Source of the DNA: a bacterium
Lineage (GTDB): Bacteria > UBP14 > UBA6098 > B30-G16
DNA: 35,685 nt
NCBI GenBank assembly: GCA_021162205.1
Contig: JAGGZE010000053.1
Coordinates: forward strand, 1 to 35,685
Reading direction: 5' to 3'
The notes under the pieces are model-generated. The model was not told the origin of the DNA, did no database searches, and saw nothing but the letters and a program-made list of their open reading frames with translations. Positions 1-8,848 of the stretch are shown here, one piece after another (the stretch's first letter is position 1; every line of letters starts with the position of its first letter). The position numbers were made by a program, and so were the translations under genes.

Positions 1-23
1 ATTCTGTAAATCCCGATTTAAAA

Positions 24-857
24 TTACCAGAACATTTTCACAGTAACTGCGACTAAAAGAATGCCGAATGCGATATAGAACCATTTATTTTCCTTTAATT
101 TTTTATGAATTCCTGCACCGAGTTGCGCTCCGAGCATCGCTGGCAAACCCAGTGTCAGTGCAAGTGGGATATTTATCGTGCCGATTGTTCCAGATGGAAC
201 ATTAGCGGGCGGTGTGCCGAGTAATCCTCTGAAAAATACTCCGATAAGCGCAGCGGTAAATGCCACAAGTGCCGATGTCCCAGCTGCATTCTTCGATGGA
301 TAGTGAAGTATGATAACCAATGCAGCGACTACGAAAACTCCACCGCCGATTCCGAGCATCGAAGATTTAACTCCGACAAGCATTCCAAGTGAAAATAGAA
401 ATATTTTAATTTTAAAGGGCATTTTGTCGAGTGAATTGTATAGGAAATTAGTGGAGTTGTCGACTTTTTTCGAATGGAATATAGATTGTTTGAACATTCG
501 GTATGCCGCCCAGATATTGAAAGCTGCAAGCAAATATCGCAATGGTGCACCGCCGATTTTATTTGTGATAATAACACCGACTGCACTCGTCAATACTACG
601 CCGATGATAATCGGGATTACTGTCTCGGTTCGGATATTTCCCATTATTTTATGTCGATATGCCGCCGACGATGTTGAAAGCACAATCGCCCCGAGACTTG
701 TCCCTGTGGCGATAAGCATAGCAGGACCTATGGCATATCCATTTGCTCGCAGAATAAAAAGCAGTGTCGGCACAAAAACTACTCCGCCGCCGATTCCGAA
801 AAATCCCGAAAGTGTTCCTGCAAAAAATCCGCAAATCGATGTGATAAGATATATCAT
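24..857 (-). CDS. TauE/SafE-family (TSUP) membrane permease
   Basis: This 277-residue polytopic inner-membrane protein belongs to the TauE/SafE (formerly DUF81) family. Members are linked to export or uptake of sulfur-containing or organic anions; the substrate here cannot be read from sequence. It shows the two-fold repeat typical of the family: a GIGGG motif near residue 22 (after the first membrane helix) and a second GIGGG near residue 170, with about eight hydrophobic segments. The length fits the family. The start has no visible ribosome-binding site. A TTGACT at 887-892 with a weak TGAATT at 864-869 (spacer 17) would put transcription start almost on the ATG, so a leaderless mRNA is possible. 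No neighbour suggests a pathway. Confidence 0.85.
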   Translation of the reverse strand: MIYLITSICGFFAGTLSGFFGIGGGVVFVPTLLFILRANGYAIGPAMLIATGTSLGAIVLSTSSAAYRHKIMGNIRTETVIPIIIGVVLTSAVGVIITNKIGGAPLRYLLAAFNIWAAYRMFKQSIFHSKKVDNSTNFLYNSLDKMPFKIKIFLFSLGMLVGVKSSMLGIGGGVFVVAALVIILHYPSKNAAGTSALVAFTAALIGVFFRGLLGTPPANVPSGTIGTINIPLALTLGLPAMLGAQLGAGIHKKLKENKWFYIAFGILLVAVTVKMFW

Positions 858-938
858 AGACCAAATTCACAATGTAGAGACACATAAGTCAAGCGATTTA
901 TTGAAATCGATTATTTGTCTTGTGCCAATGGCATCTGA

Positions 939-1203
939 TTATTTCATATATAATATTTTACGAGTGGCAATTTGCCCATTGCTCATCGTTGCACGCACCA
1001 GATAGAGCCCCGATGCGCTCGTTCGAGCGGGTGTGTAGATGAATGTGCGGGATGTAGGAGACATCTCCCGATGTCGATTATCACGGTCGGGAGACCGTTC
1101 CCACACAACATTCCCCCGCTCTTCTTATTATTTCGCCCTTTTCGTCGATAACATCGAGCGGTGTCCCCGCGGGAACACGATACAAATCGACATCGACATA
1201 ATT
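939..1203 (-). pseudogene. Decayed C-terminal sorting-domain fragment
   Basis: On the minus strand the last 36 or so codons, ending at a TAA at 939-941, read TFIYTPARTSASG followed by LYLVRATMSNGQIATRKI. This is the layout of the type IX secretion/FlgD-like C-terminal tail (GLYLVRA..., basic residues, hydrophobic end). A second short frame further upstream (about 1203-1081) reads VPAGTPLDVIDEKGEIIRRAG and stops inside the hairpin element at 1060-1098. No start codon or upstream domain remains, so this looks like the end of a lost secreted protein. The tail motif is convincing; the upstream piece belonging to the same gene is inference. Confidence 0.5.
1060..1098. repeat. Paired small hairpins with GGGA/TCCC loops
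   Basis: Two adjacent perfect hairpins are visible: GACATCtcccGATGTC at 1060-1075 and ACGGTCgggaGACCGT at 1083-1098. Both have 6-bp stems and complementary 4-base loops (TCCC and GGGA). They sit inside the remains of the sorting-domain gene. The form is that of short palindromic intergenic repeats; no other copy occurs in this window. Confidence 0.6.
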
Positions 1204-1421
1204 TTAATATATCGATATTTCAATCTCATTTCAAGTATAAAGCTCCATTCCACTGTTCGCTTTATAATGATTTTTTTAGATTAAACATTTTTAGATAAAA
1301 TTTTCGATGAATAAAACACAAATTTTTTACGATAATTTCGCTTGCAAAAATAATTTATCTACCTAAATTCGTAAAATGACTTTGCAATTTTGCAAAAATT
1401 TTCGCTATCGAAAGGAGCAAT
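1204..1421. other. AT-rich leader upstream of the YfhO-like gene
   Basis: No gene is visible here. A possible promoter for the gene at 1422 is TTGCAA (1342-1347), 16 bases, TAAATT (1364-1369). Just downstream is the inverted repeat TTTGCAAttTTGCAAA around 1381-1396, and TTGCAA occurs three times in the stretch, which could be an operator. All of this is weak. Confidence 0.3.
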
Positions 1422-3860
1422 GTGAAAAAACTCGTATATATATCGATTTTAGTGGCAATCGTCATCGTCTTTTTCGGTGGTTTCATTTTTTCCGATAAAA
1501 TGATTTTCGGCACGGATTATGTCGATATAGGGCACTTTACGGTAAAGTATTTCCACGATTATTTTCACGAGTTCGGCTCGTATCCATTTTGGGATTCGCA
1601 TCTTCACGGTGGACTGCCATTTGTCGAGGCGATGCACGGCGCGATATTTTTCCCGCTTGCTATACCATTGAGAATATTGCTGCCGACACATCGAGCATGG
1701 GGTTTCGGATATGTTCTATATATGCTCATAGCAGGATTTTCGATGTTTCTGCTGCTAAAATTCTACAAATTGAAAGATGGCGCATCGTTTTTGGGCTCGC
1801 TCGTATTTATGCTTTCCCCCGTGCTGATTTCATTCATCTATGCCGGGCACGATGGCAGAATGTCGGTAATCGCTATTTTGCCATTTATGGTATGGCTTCT
1901 CGAACGCGCTATGGCAAAACGAAAAGTTATCGATTTTTTATGGTTCGCATTCGGGTATGCGTTCTATGTGTTGACAGTTCATTTACAGATGGTCTATTTC
2001 GCATCGTGGCTTTTGGGCTCACTTTTCGTATTCAGGTTAATTCGGGGATATGTTTTGAAAAAATATAATTTTGGCGGTGGAGCAAAAATTACTGCTTTGT
2101 TCGCAGGTGCATTGGTTCTTGCAATCGGAATGACAACATTTCAAATTTATCCACCTTATGATTATCTCGGAAAATATTCTGTGCGAACCGAAAAGACAGG
2201 GGATTCACAGGGAATAAATTTTTCTAATAGTTGGCGAATGAATCTCGAGGACCTCGTATCATCGACATATCCCGATTTTGTTGGAATCAATCTGCAAGCG
2301 AAACAGACATACTGGGGCAGAAACACATTTCGCATAAATTCGCATTATCTCGGCATATTATCGATTATTCTTGCGATTGCCGCACTATTTGCACTAAAAA
2401 AAGCACTATTGAAATTTTTAGCGGGATTTTCCCTATTTGCGATTACTTATGCTCTCGGAACGCAAACGCCGTTATTTTATATTTACTATTATCTAATTCC
2501 GGGAGTCAAGAAATTCCGCGGTCCCGAGATGTTATTTTTCACAGTGGCATTTTCGGTCGCTGTGGGTATGGCTTTTGCTGTCGATGCTATTTTGCGAGCA
2601 AAGTCGGATGAGCGGCACAAATCATCGAAAAATAAATCTCACGATAAAAGGAATGAATCCGAAGCAAAAAAATTAGCTCGCTGGATTCTGTGGACAGCAC
2701 TCGGTTTCACTGGGATGCTAATAATATTATCGTTTATTGGGAAACCGCTTGCATCGTGGTGGCTTAATAATATGCCGAACTATGCAAATGCGAATATTCA
2801 AGCTAAATTAGCGGCACTCGGCAGAAACTTCCCAATCTTTTTGAAAAGTTCGTGGCTCGCTCTTGTGCTTGCCTGGCTCGGTATCGGTGTTCTATATTGG
2901 CGTTCTAAAAGTTCTAAACTGGCGAATTACGCTGTGATTATAGTTCTTGGAATAGTTCTAATTGTCGACCTCTGGCGGATGTCGAAACCATTCGTTATAA
3001 CCGATGATATAAACCGATATTTTCCGAAAACAGACCTTATCGAAACACTTCAGCAAATTCAGCAGACCGAGGGACCATTCAGAACTCTCGCTCTTCCGCA
3101 GACTGTATCATATACATATCTTGGGACATTCGGTTTCGATGCCGTTACATTTTCGGAACTTCACGGCAACCAACTCAAATGGTATGACGAATTTACCGGT
3201 CGGCATCGACCGAAAGAGCAAAATATTCAAAAATATTATCCCGAATTCTGGGATATTTTGAATATCGAATATGTTCTCGCACCGCAGCAACTGAATAATA
3301 TTCCATTTCTTTCACCTGTTAAGCAAACGAGCAGGGGAGTCCTATATCGTAATTTGAGTGCATTCCCGCGAGCGAGAGCATTCTATCGATGGGAAACATC
3401 GTCGCATAGTGCGGCACTCGAAAAACTTAAAGACCGAGCATTCACAATGGATTCAGTATCGAACTACCGAACGACATTGCTTGTCGAGGATGCCCCCAAA
3501 ATCTCTATGCCGCAAATTCCCGACAGTTTGATAAATGGGTATTCTCGCGGCGAGATTGCAGAAAATAAAGACGATGATTTCTATGTGAAAATCGATATGG
3601 CTTACGATGGGCTTTTATTCGTATCGCAGAACTGGTATCCCGAATGGAGTGCGGAGGAAAATGGCAAACAATTGCCGATAATTCGTGCAGATTATTCGTT
3701 CATTGCCGTTCCACTAAATGCAGGGGAACACAAAGTTCATTTTGCATATAAGGCTTCACTGTTTAAGAAAAGTTTGAATATTAGTTTAGCTTGTATGTTT
3801 GCAGGATTAGTTCTTTTAATAGCGGTATTATTTCTTAATAAAGCCCCAAAAGAAAAATAA
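1422..3860 (+). CDS. YfhO-like GT-C-fold membrane protein
   Basis: This 812-residue protein has roughly a dozen membrane helices and matches the YfhO family (GT-C-like membrane proteins thought to glycosylate lipid or polymer targets on the outer face of the inner membrane). After the first helix comes a large loop with the acidic/aromatic patch GTDYVDIGHF..PFWDSHLHGG, the usual YfhO N-terminal signature. Helices follow to about residue 545, with a basic linker near 390-410. A soluble domain then leads to the conserved end (GLLFVSQNWYPEW, then a Tyr/Gly-rich strand and a final helix). It starts with GTG, with AAAGGAG five bases upstream. The following methyltransferase, flippase-like and GT4 genes suggest a role in envelope glycan assembly (inference). 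Confidence 0.8.
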   Translation: MKKLVYISILVAIVIVFFGGFIFSDKMIFGTDYVDIGHFTVKYFHDYFHEFGSYPFWDSHLHGGLPFVEAMHGAIFFPLAIPLRILLPTHRAWGFGYVLYMLIAGFSMFLLLKFYKLKDGASFLGSLVFMLSPVLISFIYAGHDGRMSVIAILPFMVWLLERAMAKRKVIDFLWFAFGYAFYVLTVHLQMVYFASWLLGSLFVFRLIRGYVLKKYNFGGGAKITALFAGALVLAIGMTTFQIYPPYDYLGKYSVRTEKTGDSQGINFSNSWRMNLEDLVSSTYPDFVGINLQAKQTYWGRNTFRINSHYLGILSIILAIAALFALKKALLKFLAGFSLFAITYALGTQTPLFYIYYYLIPGVKKFRGPEMLFFTVAFSVAVGMAFAVDAILRAKSDERHKSSKNKSHDKRNESEAKKLARWILWTALGFTGMLIILSFIGKPLASWWLNNMPNYANANIQAKLAALGRNFPIFLKSSWLALVLAWLGIGVLYWRSKSSKLANYAVIIVLGIVLIVDLWRMSKPFVITDDINRYFPKTDLIETLQQIQQTEGPFRTLALPQTVSYTYLGTFGFDAVTFSELHGNQLKWYDEFTGRHRPKEQNIQKYYPEFWDILNIEYVLAPQQLNNIPFLSPVKQTSRGVLYRNLSAFPRARAFYRWETSSHSAALEKLKDRAFTMDSVSNYRTTLLVEDAPKISMPQIPDSLINGYSRGEIAENKDDDFYVKIDMAYDGLLFVSQNWYPEWSAEENGKQLPIIRADYSFIAVPLNAGEHKVHFAYKASLFKKSLNISLACMFAGLVLLIAVLFLNKAPKEK

Positions 3861-3885
3861 TTATTATAAATAATGGAGTGATATT

Positions 3886-4614
3886 ATGTCTGAGGATAGT
3901 CGAAATTTTTATGAAAGATATTTTGTCGAACAGGATTTTTCTCCACAGGAAAAATTTAAGCAATATACAAAAGTCGAAGCTCTTAAAAAATTCGCTAATA
4001 AAATGAAAATCGATGGCTTCGGTATAGTTATCGGTGTTGGTAAGGGTCCCGATCTCGAGGTTGCTCCAAATGGTGTCGTAGCACTCGATTTACCTTTTAC
4101 ATATCTACCACTTGTTAAAGAGCAGTTTCCCAATTCTTTAGTTGTTCAAGGTGATGGCACAATATTGCCATTTGGCGATAACACTTTCAACTGGATTGTT
4201 TGCAGTGAGGTATTAGAGCATGTTCCCGAGCGTGAAAAGATGATTTCGGAATTTGCTCGTGTTCTAAAACCTAATGGAATTTTGCTTTTGACCACACCGA
4301 ATTGGGTGAACTGGTTCGGTATTTTTAGGAAATTAGCCGAATTTTTCGCTCGGAAAGAGGTTCACGCAGGCAATCAACCTTTAGATAATTGGGTTACACC
4401 CTGGGGATTAAAAAAAGAATTCTCTCCATATTTAAAAACACTTAAAATCGGTGGTTGGTGGTATTTTCCTCCTATCGGACGAGGGAATTTTCAACTTTTC
4501 CCAGCATTTTTTGCAAAATTATGGCAAATCTTAATGCCGCTTGAAAAAATTTGCCGTGTTATATTCCCATGGTTTGGACATTCGGTTTTTATAGCTGCAA
4601 TGCCTAAAAAATAA
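3886..4614 (+). CDS. Class I SAM-dependent methyltransferase
   Basis: This 242-residue protein has the Methyltransf_11 type fold. The glycine-rich SAM loop is unusual (IVIGVGKGPDLE near residue 48, in place of VLDVGCGTG). An acidic residue ends the next strand (ALDLP), then come GDGTILPFGDNTFNWIVCSEVLEHV, the post-motif II region with the family EVLEH signature, and LKPNGILLLTTPN. The C-terminal part is Trp/Phe-rich. A GGAG lies seven bases before the ATG. It lies between the YfhO-like and flippase-like genes, so a lipid-linked sugar or lipid is a likely substrate; that is inferred from context only. The DNA here is more AT-rich than the genes before 3.8 kb and after 6.3 kb. Confidence 0.8.
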   Translation: MSEDSRNFYERYFVEQDFSPQEKFKQYTKVEALKKFANKMKIDGFGIVIGVGKGPDLEVAPNGVVALDLPFTYLPLVKEQFPNSLVVQGDGTILPFGDNTFNWIVCSEVLEHVPEREKMISEFARVLKPNGILLLTTPNWVNWFGIFRKLAEFFARKEVHAGNQPLDNWVTPWGLKKEFSPYLKTLKIGGWWYFPPIGRGNFQLFPAFFAKLWQILMPLEKICRVIFPWFGHSVFIAAMPKK

Positions 4615-4628
4615 TTTTTGACTCGACT

Positions 4629-5627
4629 ATGAATAAAAAAACTAAAAAAAGACTTCAGCAAATTATAGGTTTTGTAGTTTCATTAGTCATTCTTTATTTT
4701 GTGATAGCAAGGTTCATAAAATATTGGGACGATATTTCTATGGTTCTTTCAAAAGCCAATTGGTTTATGATGCTTATCGGAGTTCTTGTAATGGGTTCGG
4801 GAGTTGCATCTATTACATTTATATGGCAACGAGCGATGAAAGTTATGTATGATAAATCGGTCCCATTTTATTGCGGTCTTACGATGATTTTTTTACCTAA
4901 CATAACGAGATATATTCCAGGTAAATTCTGGTTCATTTTTGGAATAATGTATTTCGCAAAAAAATGGAAAATCGATACTGCATCGGCATTCACTGTTTCT
5001 TTTATAGCACATTTATTTTTCCTTATTTCCGGTGTTATTTTAGGAATTTTACTTGTTGGATTCGGCAATTTCATTTCTATCCCAATATGGATGATTCTAA
5101 TATTGTTAATAATTTCAGTTATTATACTTAGACCGGCACTAATACATAAACTTTTACAAATAGCTCTAAAATTTGCGGGAAAACAAGATGAATACAGTCG
5201 AATGCCTGTGATGAAACCGAGTTTAATAATTTTCAGTATTGCAGTGGGTTTTGGTATGTGGCTTATGATGGGTTTAGGAATTATGATTTGCACCAAATCG
5301 GTTTATCCCGATTTCCAGTGGCAAAATTATCTTTCTATAACAGGAGCATTCTCTTTTTCCTGGATAATCGGTTATATTAGTATTATTACACCTGCAGGAC
5401 TCGGTGTGCGTGAGGGTGTAATGATGTATTCTTTACCATCTATAATTCCCGAAGCACAAAGAGTTTTTCTTTCTTTGGCGACAAGAGTATGGATGATGTT
5501 TTCTGAAGCAATTTTACTTACAGCTATTATTTTAATACTGTTTATAAAAAATGAATTAAAATTTAATAAAAATCAAAATAACTTATCAATAGAAAATGGT
5601 TTATCGGAGGAATTGGAAAATGAGTGA
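4629..5627 (+). CDS. LPG-synthase-TM / UPF0104 flippase-like membrane protein
   Basis: This 332-residue polytopic protein belongs to the lysylphosphatidylglycerol synthase transmembrane (UPF0104, AglD-like) family. It has about eight hydrophobic helices, the mid-protein NITRYIPGKFW motif and the late signature ITPAGLGVREG that marks the family. It lacks the cytosolic lysyl-transferase domain of MprF, so it corresponds to the membrane half alone. Family members are proposed to move or modify lipid-linked substrates across the inner membrane. Its stop overlaps the next gene's start (ATGAGTGA), indicating translational coupling with the second methyltransferase. No clear ribosome-binding site precedes its own start. 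Confidence 0.8.
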   Translation: MNKKTKKRLQQIIGFVVSLVILYFVIARFIKYWDDISMVLSKANWFMMLIGVLVMGSGVASITFIWQRAMKVMYDKSVPFYCGLTMIFLPNITRYIPGKFWFIFGIMYFAKKWKIDTASAFTVSFIAHLFFLISGVILGILLVGFGNFISIPIWMILILLIISVIILRPALIHKLLQIALKFAGKQDEYSRMPVMKPSLIIFSIAVGFGMWLMMGLGIMICTKSVYPDFQWQNYLSITGAFSFSWIIGYISIITPAGLGVREGVMMYSLPSIIPEAQRVFLSLATRVWMMFSEAILLTAIILILFIKNELKFNKNQNNLSIENGLSEELENE

Positions 5628-6345
5628 AAAAATATCTAAAATTAGAAATTTTTATGAAACAGAATATCACTACGAGGAAGATGTTCGTGCATTCGATATA
5701 AAAAGAGTTAAAAGATATTTTAGATTATTCAATCCACCGGACAATGGTAATATTCTCGATATCGGATGTGGCTCGGGATTAAATTTAAAATATTGGAGCA
5801 AACAAAATTTTCAATTATATGGAATAGATTTATCACATAGAGCATTGAAACTTGCATTAAATAAGGTTGTTCCAAGAGCTTCGTTTACGGTTGCCGATGG
5901 TCAAAATTTACCTTTCGATGATGAAACATTCGATATAATAACGGCACTCGGGGTTATCGAACACTTTCCCGAACCCAAAAAAGGATTTGAAGAAGTATAT
6001 AGATTATTAAAACCCGATGGAAAAGCCTGTATCGTTTTACCGAATTCATTCGGTTCACTTGGGGAAATTATAGGATTTCATGGCACAGAACAAGAACAGG
6101 AACTTATGTTAACTCTCGATGAATGGAAAATTCTTTTACAATCGACAGGACTTGAAGTAAAAAAAGTGTTAAGAGATAGGGGACCAAAAATATTTAAAAA
6201 TTGGAAAATTCATAAAATCATTGCCCGCTTTTTACTTCGATTGACATTATTTTTACCTAAAAAATATGCTTATGTATTCATTTTTCATATCGAAAAAAAT
6301 GGAAATAAAGGTTCTTCACATAGTAACAGCATTTCCGCGCAGTGA
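5620..6345 (+). CDS. SAM-dependent methyltransferase (UbiE-like)
   Basis: This is a second class I methyltransferase, about 241 residues from the chosen start. SAM loop ILDIGCGSGLN near residues 45-55, then GIDLS, ADGQNLPFDDETFD, and the ALGVIEHF and LLKPDGK motifs, all as in Methyltransf_11/UbiE-type enzymes. An upstream in-frame ATG at 5596 lies inside the preceding gene. CGGAGG at 5605-5610 points to the ATG at 5620, which overlaps the previous stop by eight bases. The last 16 codons overlap the following glycosyltransferase, and the tail after FHIEK looks unconstrained. The substrate is unknown; the operon suggests a glycan or lipid. Confidence 0.8.
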   Translation: MSEKISKIRNFYETEYHYEEDVRAFDIKRVKRYFRLFNPPDNGNILDIGCGSGLNLKYWSKQNFQLYGIDLSHRALKLALNKVVPRASFTVADGQNLPFDDETFDIITALGVIEHFPEPKKGFEEVYRLLKPDGKACIVLPNSFGSLGEIIGFHGTEQEQELMLTLDEWKILLQSTGLEVKKVLRDRGPKIFKNWKIHKIIARFLLRLTLFLPKKYAYVFIFHIEKNGNKGSSHSNSISAQ

Positions 6346-7492
6346 TTCCGAGGATTCGATGACGCCGTGGTTGATTGCATTGATTCGGGAACTCGAACGG
6401 CAAAGTGTGAAAAATACTGTTCTCGCACCATCGTATAAAGGACTCGGCAACCAAAAAGTTTTCGGCATCGATGTGCGAAGATACCGATATTTTTTTCGCA
6501 AATGGGAGGATTTGACTCACGATGAGGCGACACCCGTTAAACTTGCGAGAAAACCGTGGTATATGTTCTGGGTGCCATTTATGCTGTTTGCGGGCAGACG
6601 AGCCGTGAAAAAATTGTTGAAACAGGAGCATTTCGATATCGTTCACATTCATTGGCCCATACCGATGGCATTTGTCGCCGCTCCAGCATTTGGGAAATTA
6701 CCGACTGTGCTGCATTTCTATACCGCCGAGACATCGATGATTAGGCGATATCCGATTATTAAACCATTTTTCCGAAAATATATGCGCGACGCCGATGAAG
6801 TTATCGCACTAACGAATTACGGAGCGAAACAGGCTCGAACAGTGTATAATCGCTCGATTAAAATAGTGCCTTATGGAAGTGAATTCCCCGAAATTGTTCC
6901 ATCGGTTAAATTTCCCGATGATAATCGTTCCAAACAGATTTTATTCATCGGCAGACTTGTCGAGCGCAAGGGAGTTAAATATCTTATTCGAGCGATGCCG
7001 AAAATTTTATCGAAAATCGATGCCGAACTTAATATTGTCGGTTCGGGTTCCATTCTCGATGAACTTAAATCGTTAGCACAGGAAATCGGTATCGGCGAAA
7101 AAGTCCACTTCACAGGGCTTGTGCCAGCAGATGAAAAGGAGCGATATTACGATGATTGCGATGTTTTTGTGCTTCCCGCTTGCATAGACCGACACGGCGA
7201 TACCGAAGGTCAAGGTGTCGTGTTGCTCGAGGCATTATCGCATGGCAAACCGCTTGTGGCATCCGCTGTGGGTGGAATAGTCGATTTAGTCAACGATGAA
7301 AAAACCGGTTTACTCGTGGCTGAAAAAAACCCAGATGCACTCGCAGATGCTCTCATTAGAATTTTAACCGATAAAGATTTATATCTCAAATTAGCCAACA
7401 ATGGCTATGATTTTGCACTGGAAAATTTCTCACTCGAAGCGGTGGGAAAATCTGTGGTCGAAATTTATGAATCGCTTTCGAGAGAAAAGTAA
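6299..7492 (+). CDS. Glycosyltransferase family 4
   Basis: This 397-residue cytosolic or membrane-associated GT-B enzyme transfers a sugar from a nucleotide-sugar donor. The N-terminal Rossmann domain opens VLHIVTAFP. The C-terminal donor-binding domain shows FIGRLVERKGVKYLI and the E-x7-E region in GQGVVLLEALSHGKPLVAS, both diagnostic of GT4. I chose the ATG at 6299 because the protein begins directly with the first beta strand; an earlier in-frame ATG at 6266 would add 11 unrelated residues. Neither has a good ribosome-binding site, and the gene overlaps the previous one by 47 bases, so coupling is likely. Base use switches from AT-rich to CGAT-rich at this start. Confidence 0.85.
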   Translation: MEIKVLHIVTAFPRSDSEDSMTPWLIALIRELERQSVKNTVLAPSYKGLGNQKVFGIDVRRYRYFFRKWEDLTHDEATPVKLARKPWYMFWVPFMLFAGRRAVKKLLKQEHFDIVHIHWPIPMAFVAAPAFGKLPTVLHFYTAETSMIRRYPIIKPFFRKYMRDADEVIALTNYGAKQARTVYNRSIKIVPYGSEFPEIVPSVKFPDDNRSKQILFIGRLVERKGVKYLIRAMPKILSKIDAELNIVGSGSILDELKSLAQEIGIGEKVHFTGLVPADEKERYYDDCDVFVLPACIDRHGDTEGQGVVLLEALSHGKPLVASAVGGIVDLVNDEKTGLLVAEKNPDALADALIRILTDKDLYLKLANNGYDFALENFSLEAVGKSVVEIYESLSREK

Positions 7493-7550
7493 ATCGACAA
7501 TTTAGGCAATATCGAAACCTATAATGATAAGGAAAAATAGATGTCGGCAC

Positions 7551-7617
7551 CCGATAAAATAATCGACTGCATGGACTGACGGAAGAAGAGATAAGGATTG
7601 TGGAGGGAGAGAAATGA
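7551..7617 (+). pseudogene. C-terminal scrap of a type IIG restriction-methylase-like gene
   Basis: Codons 7567-7617 read LHGLTEEEIRIVEGEK then TGA. The pattern L-[YH]-GLTEEEI-x-IVEG is the familiar extreme C-terminus of Eco57I/TaqI-like restriction-modification proteins. The residues that normally precede it (IDxLVYxLYG) are matched only as DKIID in a different frame just upstream, so the fragment carries a frameshift or small deletion. Nothing upstream of about 7551 resembles the rest of such a gene. Recognition rests on about 16 residues and family memory. Confidence 0.4.
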
Positions 7618-7688
7618 AAATTGGATTTGCGTATGCGGTAGGGACAGATTTCCAAATTGCTCCTATAGAAAATTTACTAATTATTTAA
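7614..7688 (+). CDS. Possible 24-residue small ORF
   Basis: An ATG at 7614 follows GGAGGGAG with five-base spacing and opens 24 codons (MKIGFAYAVGT..., ending LLII). It overlaps the stop of the restriction-methylase scrap and ends just before the aldolase promoter. The good ribosome-binding site may simply be the GAG-GGA-GAG codons of that scrap. No relative is recognised and expression is doubtful. Confidence 0.15.
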   Translation: MKIGFAYAVGTDFQIAPIENLLII

Positions 7689-7689
7689 G

Positions 7690-7718
7690 TTGACAAATTC
7701 AAAATATTCCATTTTATT
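7690..7718 (+). promoter_or_regulatory. Sigma70-type promoter of the aldolase gene
   Basis: TTGACA at 7690-7695 and TTTATT at 7713-7718 are separated by 17 bases. The element lies 22 bases before the aldolase start, leaving a short leader that holds AAGGGGG as ribosome-binding site. Confidence 0.55.
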
Positions 7719-7740
7719 TGCAGAAAAATAAGGGGGAAAA

Positions 7741-8826
7741 ATGACCGAAAAACAGATGGAAAAGCTTTTGGCAATGCGTCCTGAAAATGCACTCAAAGTT
7801 ATGGGTGAAAATTCCAAAGTTCTGATGATGAACTCGAAACATATTTTCGATGCAATTCTCGATGAGAAAATTCTCATAATGGTTTGCAATGCACGAATTC
7901 CGTTCGTCGTTCCCGGTATAATGCGTGCCGCGCAGGAACTCGATGCTATCGTTGGATACGAACTTGCGAAAACCGAGGGCAATATCGATGGCGGTTATAC
8001 GGCTCAACCACCGAAAAAATATGTGGATACGATTGTTGGATATGCCGAGGACATCGGTTTCTCGATGCCGTTTTTCGTTCATGGCGACCATACGACTGTC
8101 AAGGCGAAAACCGATGAGGAGGTCGATTCATCTGCGGCATTGCTTCAGGCGGAATACGATGCTGGATATACCAGTTTCGCAATCGATGCCTCGCATGTGG
8201 AACTTCCATATAACATCGGTGCGACAATTTATCTCGCCACACCTATAATGAAATGGGGACTCGGTCTCGAGGTCGAGGTCGGCGAAATCGCTGGTGCCGC
8301 TGGCAAACTTACCGAACTATCCGAGGCGATGACATTCATCGAGGCATTGCGAATGGCAAAAATTCATCCGAATCTTCTCGCAATCTCTAATGGCTCGAAG
8401 CATGGCAATTACAAGTCCGGCGAGGCAGTTCATATCGATTTGAAACGAACAGGTGAAATCGCCGAGGCAATCCGCAAATATAATATAACGATAGCTCAGC
8501 ACGGTATCACCGGCACGCCGCTTCATCTTATGGGGCAGTTCGCCGATTATGGTATCCGCAAGGGCAATGTCGGCACTATCTGGCAGAATATCGCTCACAA
8601 ACATCTTCCCACAGACCTTTTCGATGCGATGAAAAAATGGTCGGATGAGAACAATCGTCCAATCAAGCACGCGACACGGCAATTCAAAAGTGAAATCGAT
8701 TCGATTCCCGATAAAAATAAGACTGAAATTGCCGACGAGGCATATATGGTGGCAAAAGAATTCATCGAGGCATTTCGTGCTGTCGGCAGTGCATCGCTTG
8801 TAGCGGAAAAACTTGCGGTAGAATAA
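7741..8826 (+). CDS. fba: Class II fructose-bisphosphate aldolase
   Basis: This zinc-dependent aldolase cleaves fructose 1,6-bisphosphate to dihydroxyacetone phosphate and glyceraldehyde 3-phosphate in glycolysis, or does the reverse in gluconeogenesis. Its 361 residues match the long class II type. Visible active-site pieces: HGDH at 114-117 (catalytic Asp and metal His), EVEVGE at 177-182 (metal Glu region), NGSKHGNYK with the metal His at 221, and QHGITGTP at 253-260 (metal His and phosphate loop). AAGGGGG sits a few bases before the ATG. It has its own promoter and terminator, so it is probably monocistronic. A related bisphosphate sugar is possible, since class II aldolases include tagatose-specific forms. 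Confidence 0.88.
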   Translation: MTEKQMEKLLAMRPENALKVMGENSKVLMMNSKHIFDAILDEKILIMVCNARIPFVVPGIMRAAQELDAIVGYELAKTEGNIDGGYTAQPPKKYVDTIVGYAEDIGFSMPFFVHGDHTTVKAKTDEEVDSSAALLQAEYDAGYTSFAIDASHVELPYNIGATIYLATPIMKWGLGLEVEVGEIAGAAGKLTELSEAMTFIEALRMAKIHPNLLAISNGSKHGNYKSGEAVHIDLKRTGEIAEAIRKYNITIAQHGITGTPLHLMGQFADYGIRKGNVGTIWQNIAHKHLPTDLFDAMKKWSDENNRPIKHATRQFKSEIDSIPDKNKTEIADEAYMVAKEFIEAFRAVGSASLVAEKLAVE

Positions 8827-8848
8827 TTTAACATTTTTCTATACGATT

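Noticed and set aside
310-1005. 231-codon plus-strand frame opposite the TauE/SafE gene
   Set aside because: The opposite strand encodes a clear membrane permease; this frame is its shadow, rich in Ile, Pro and Thr with no motif.
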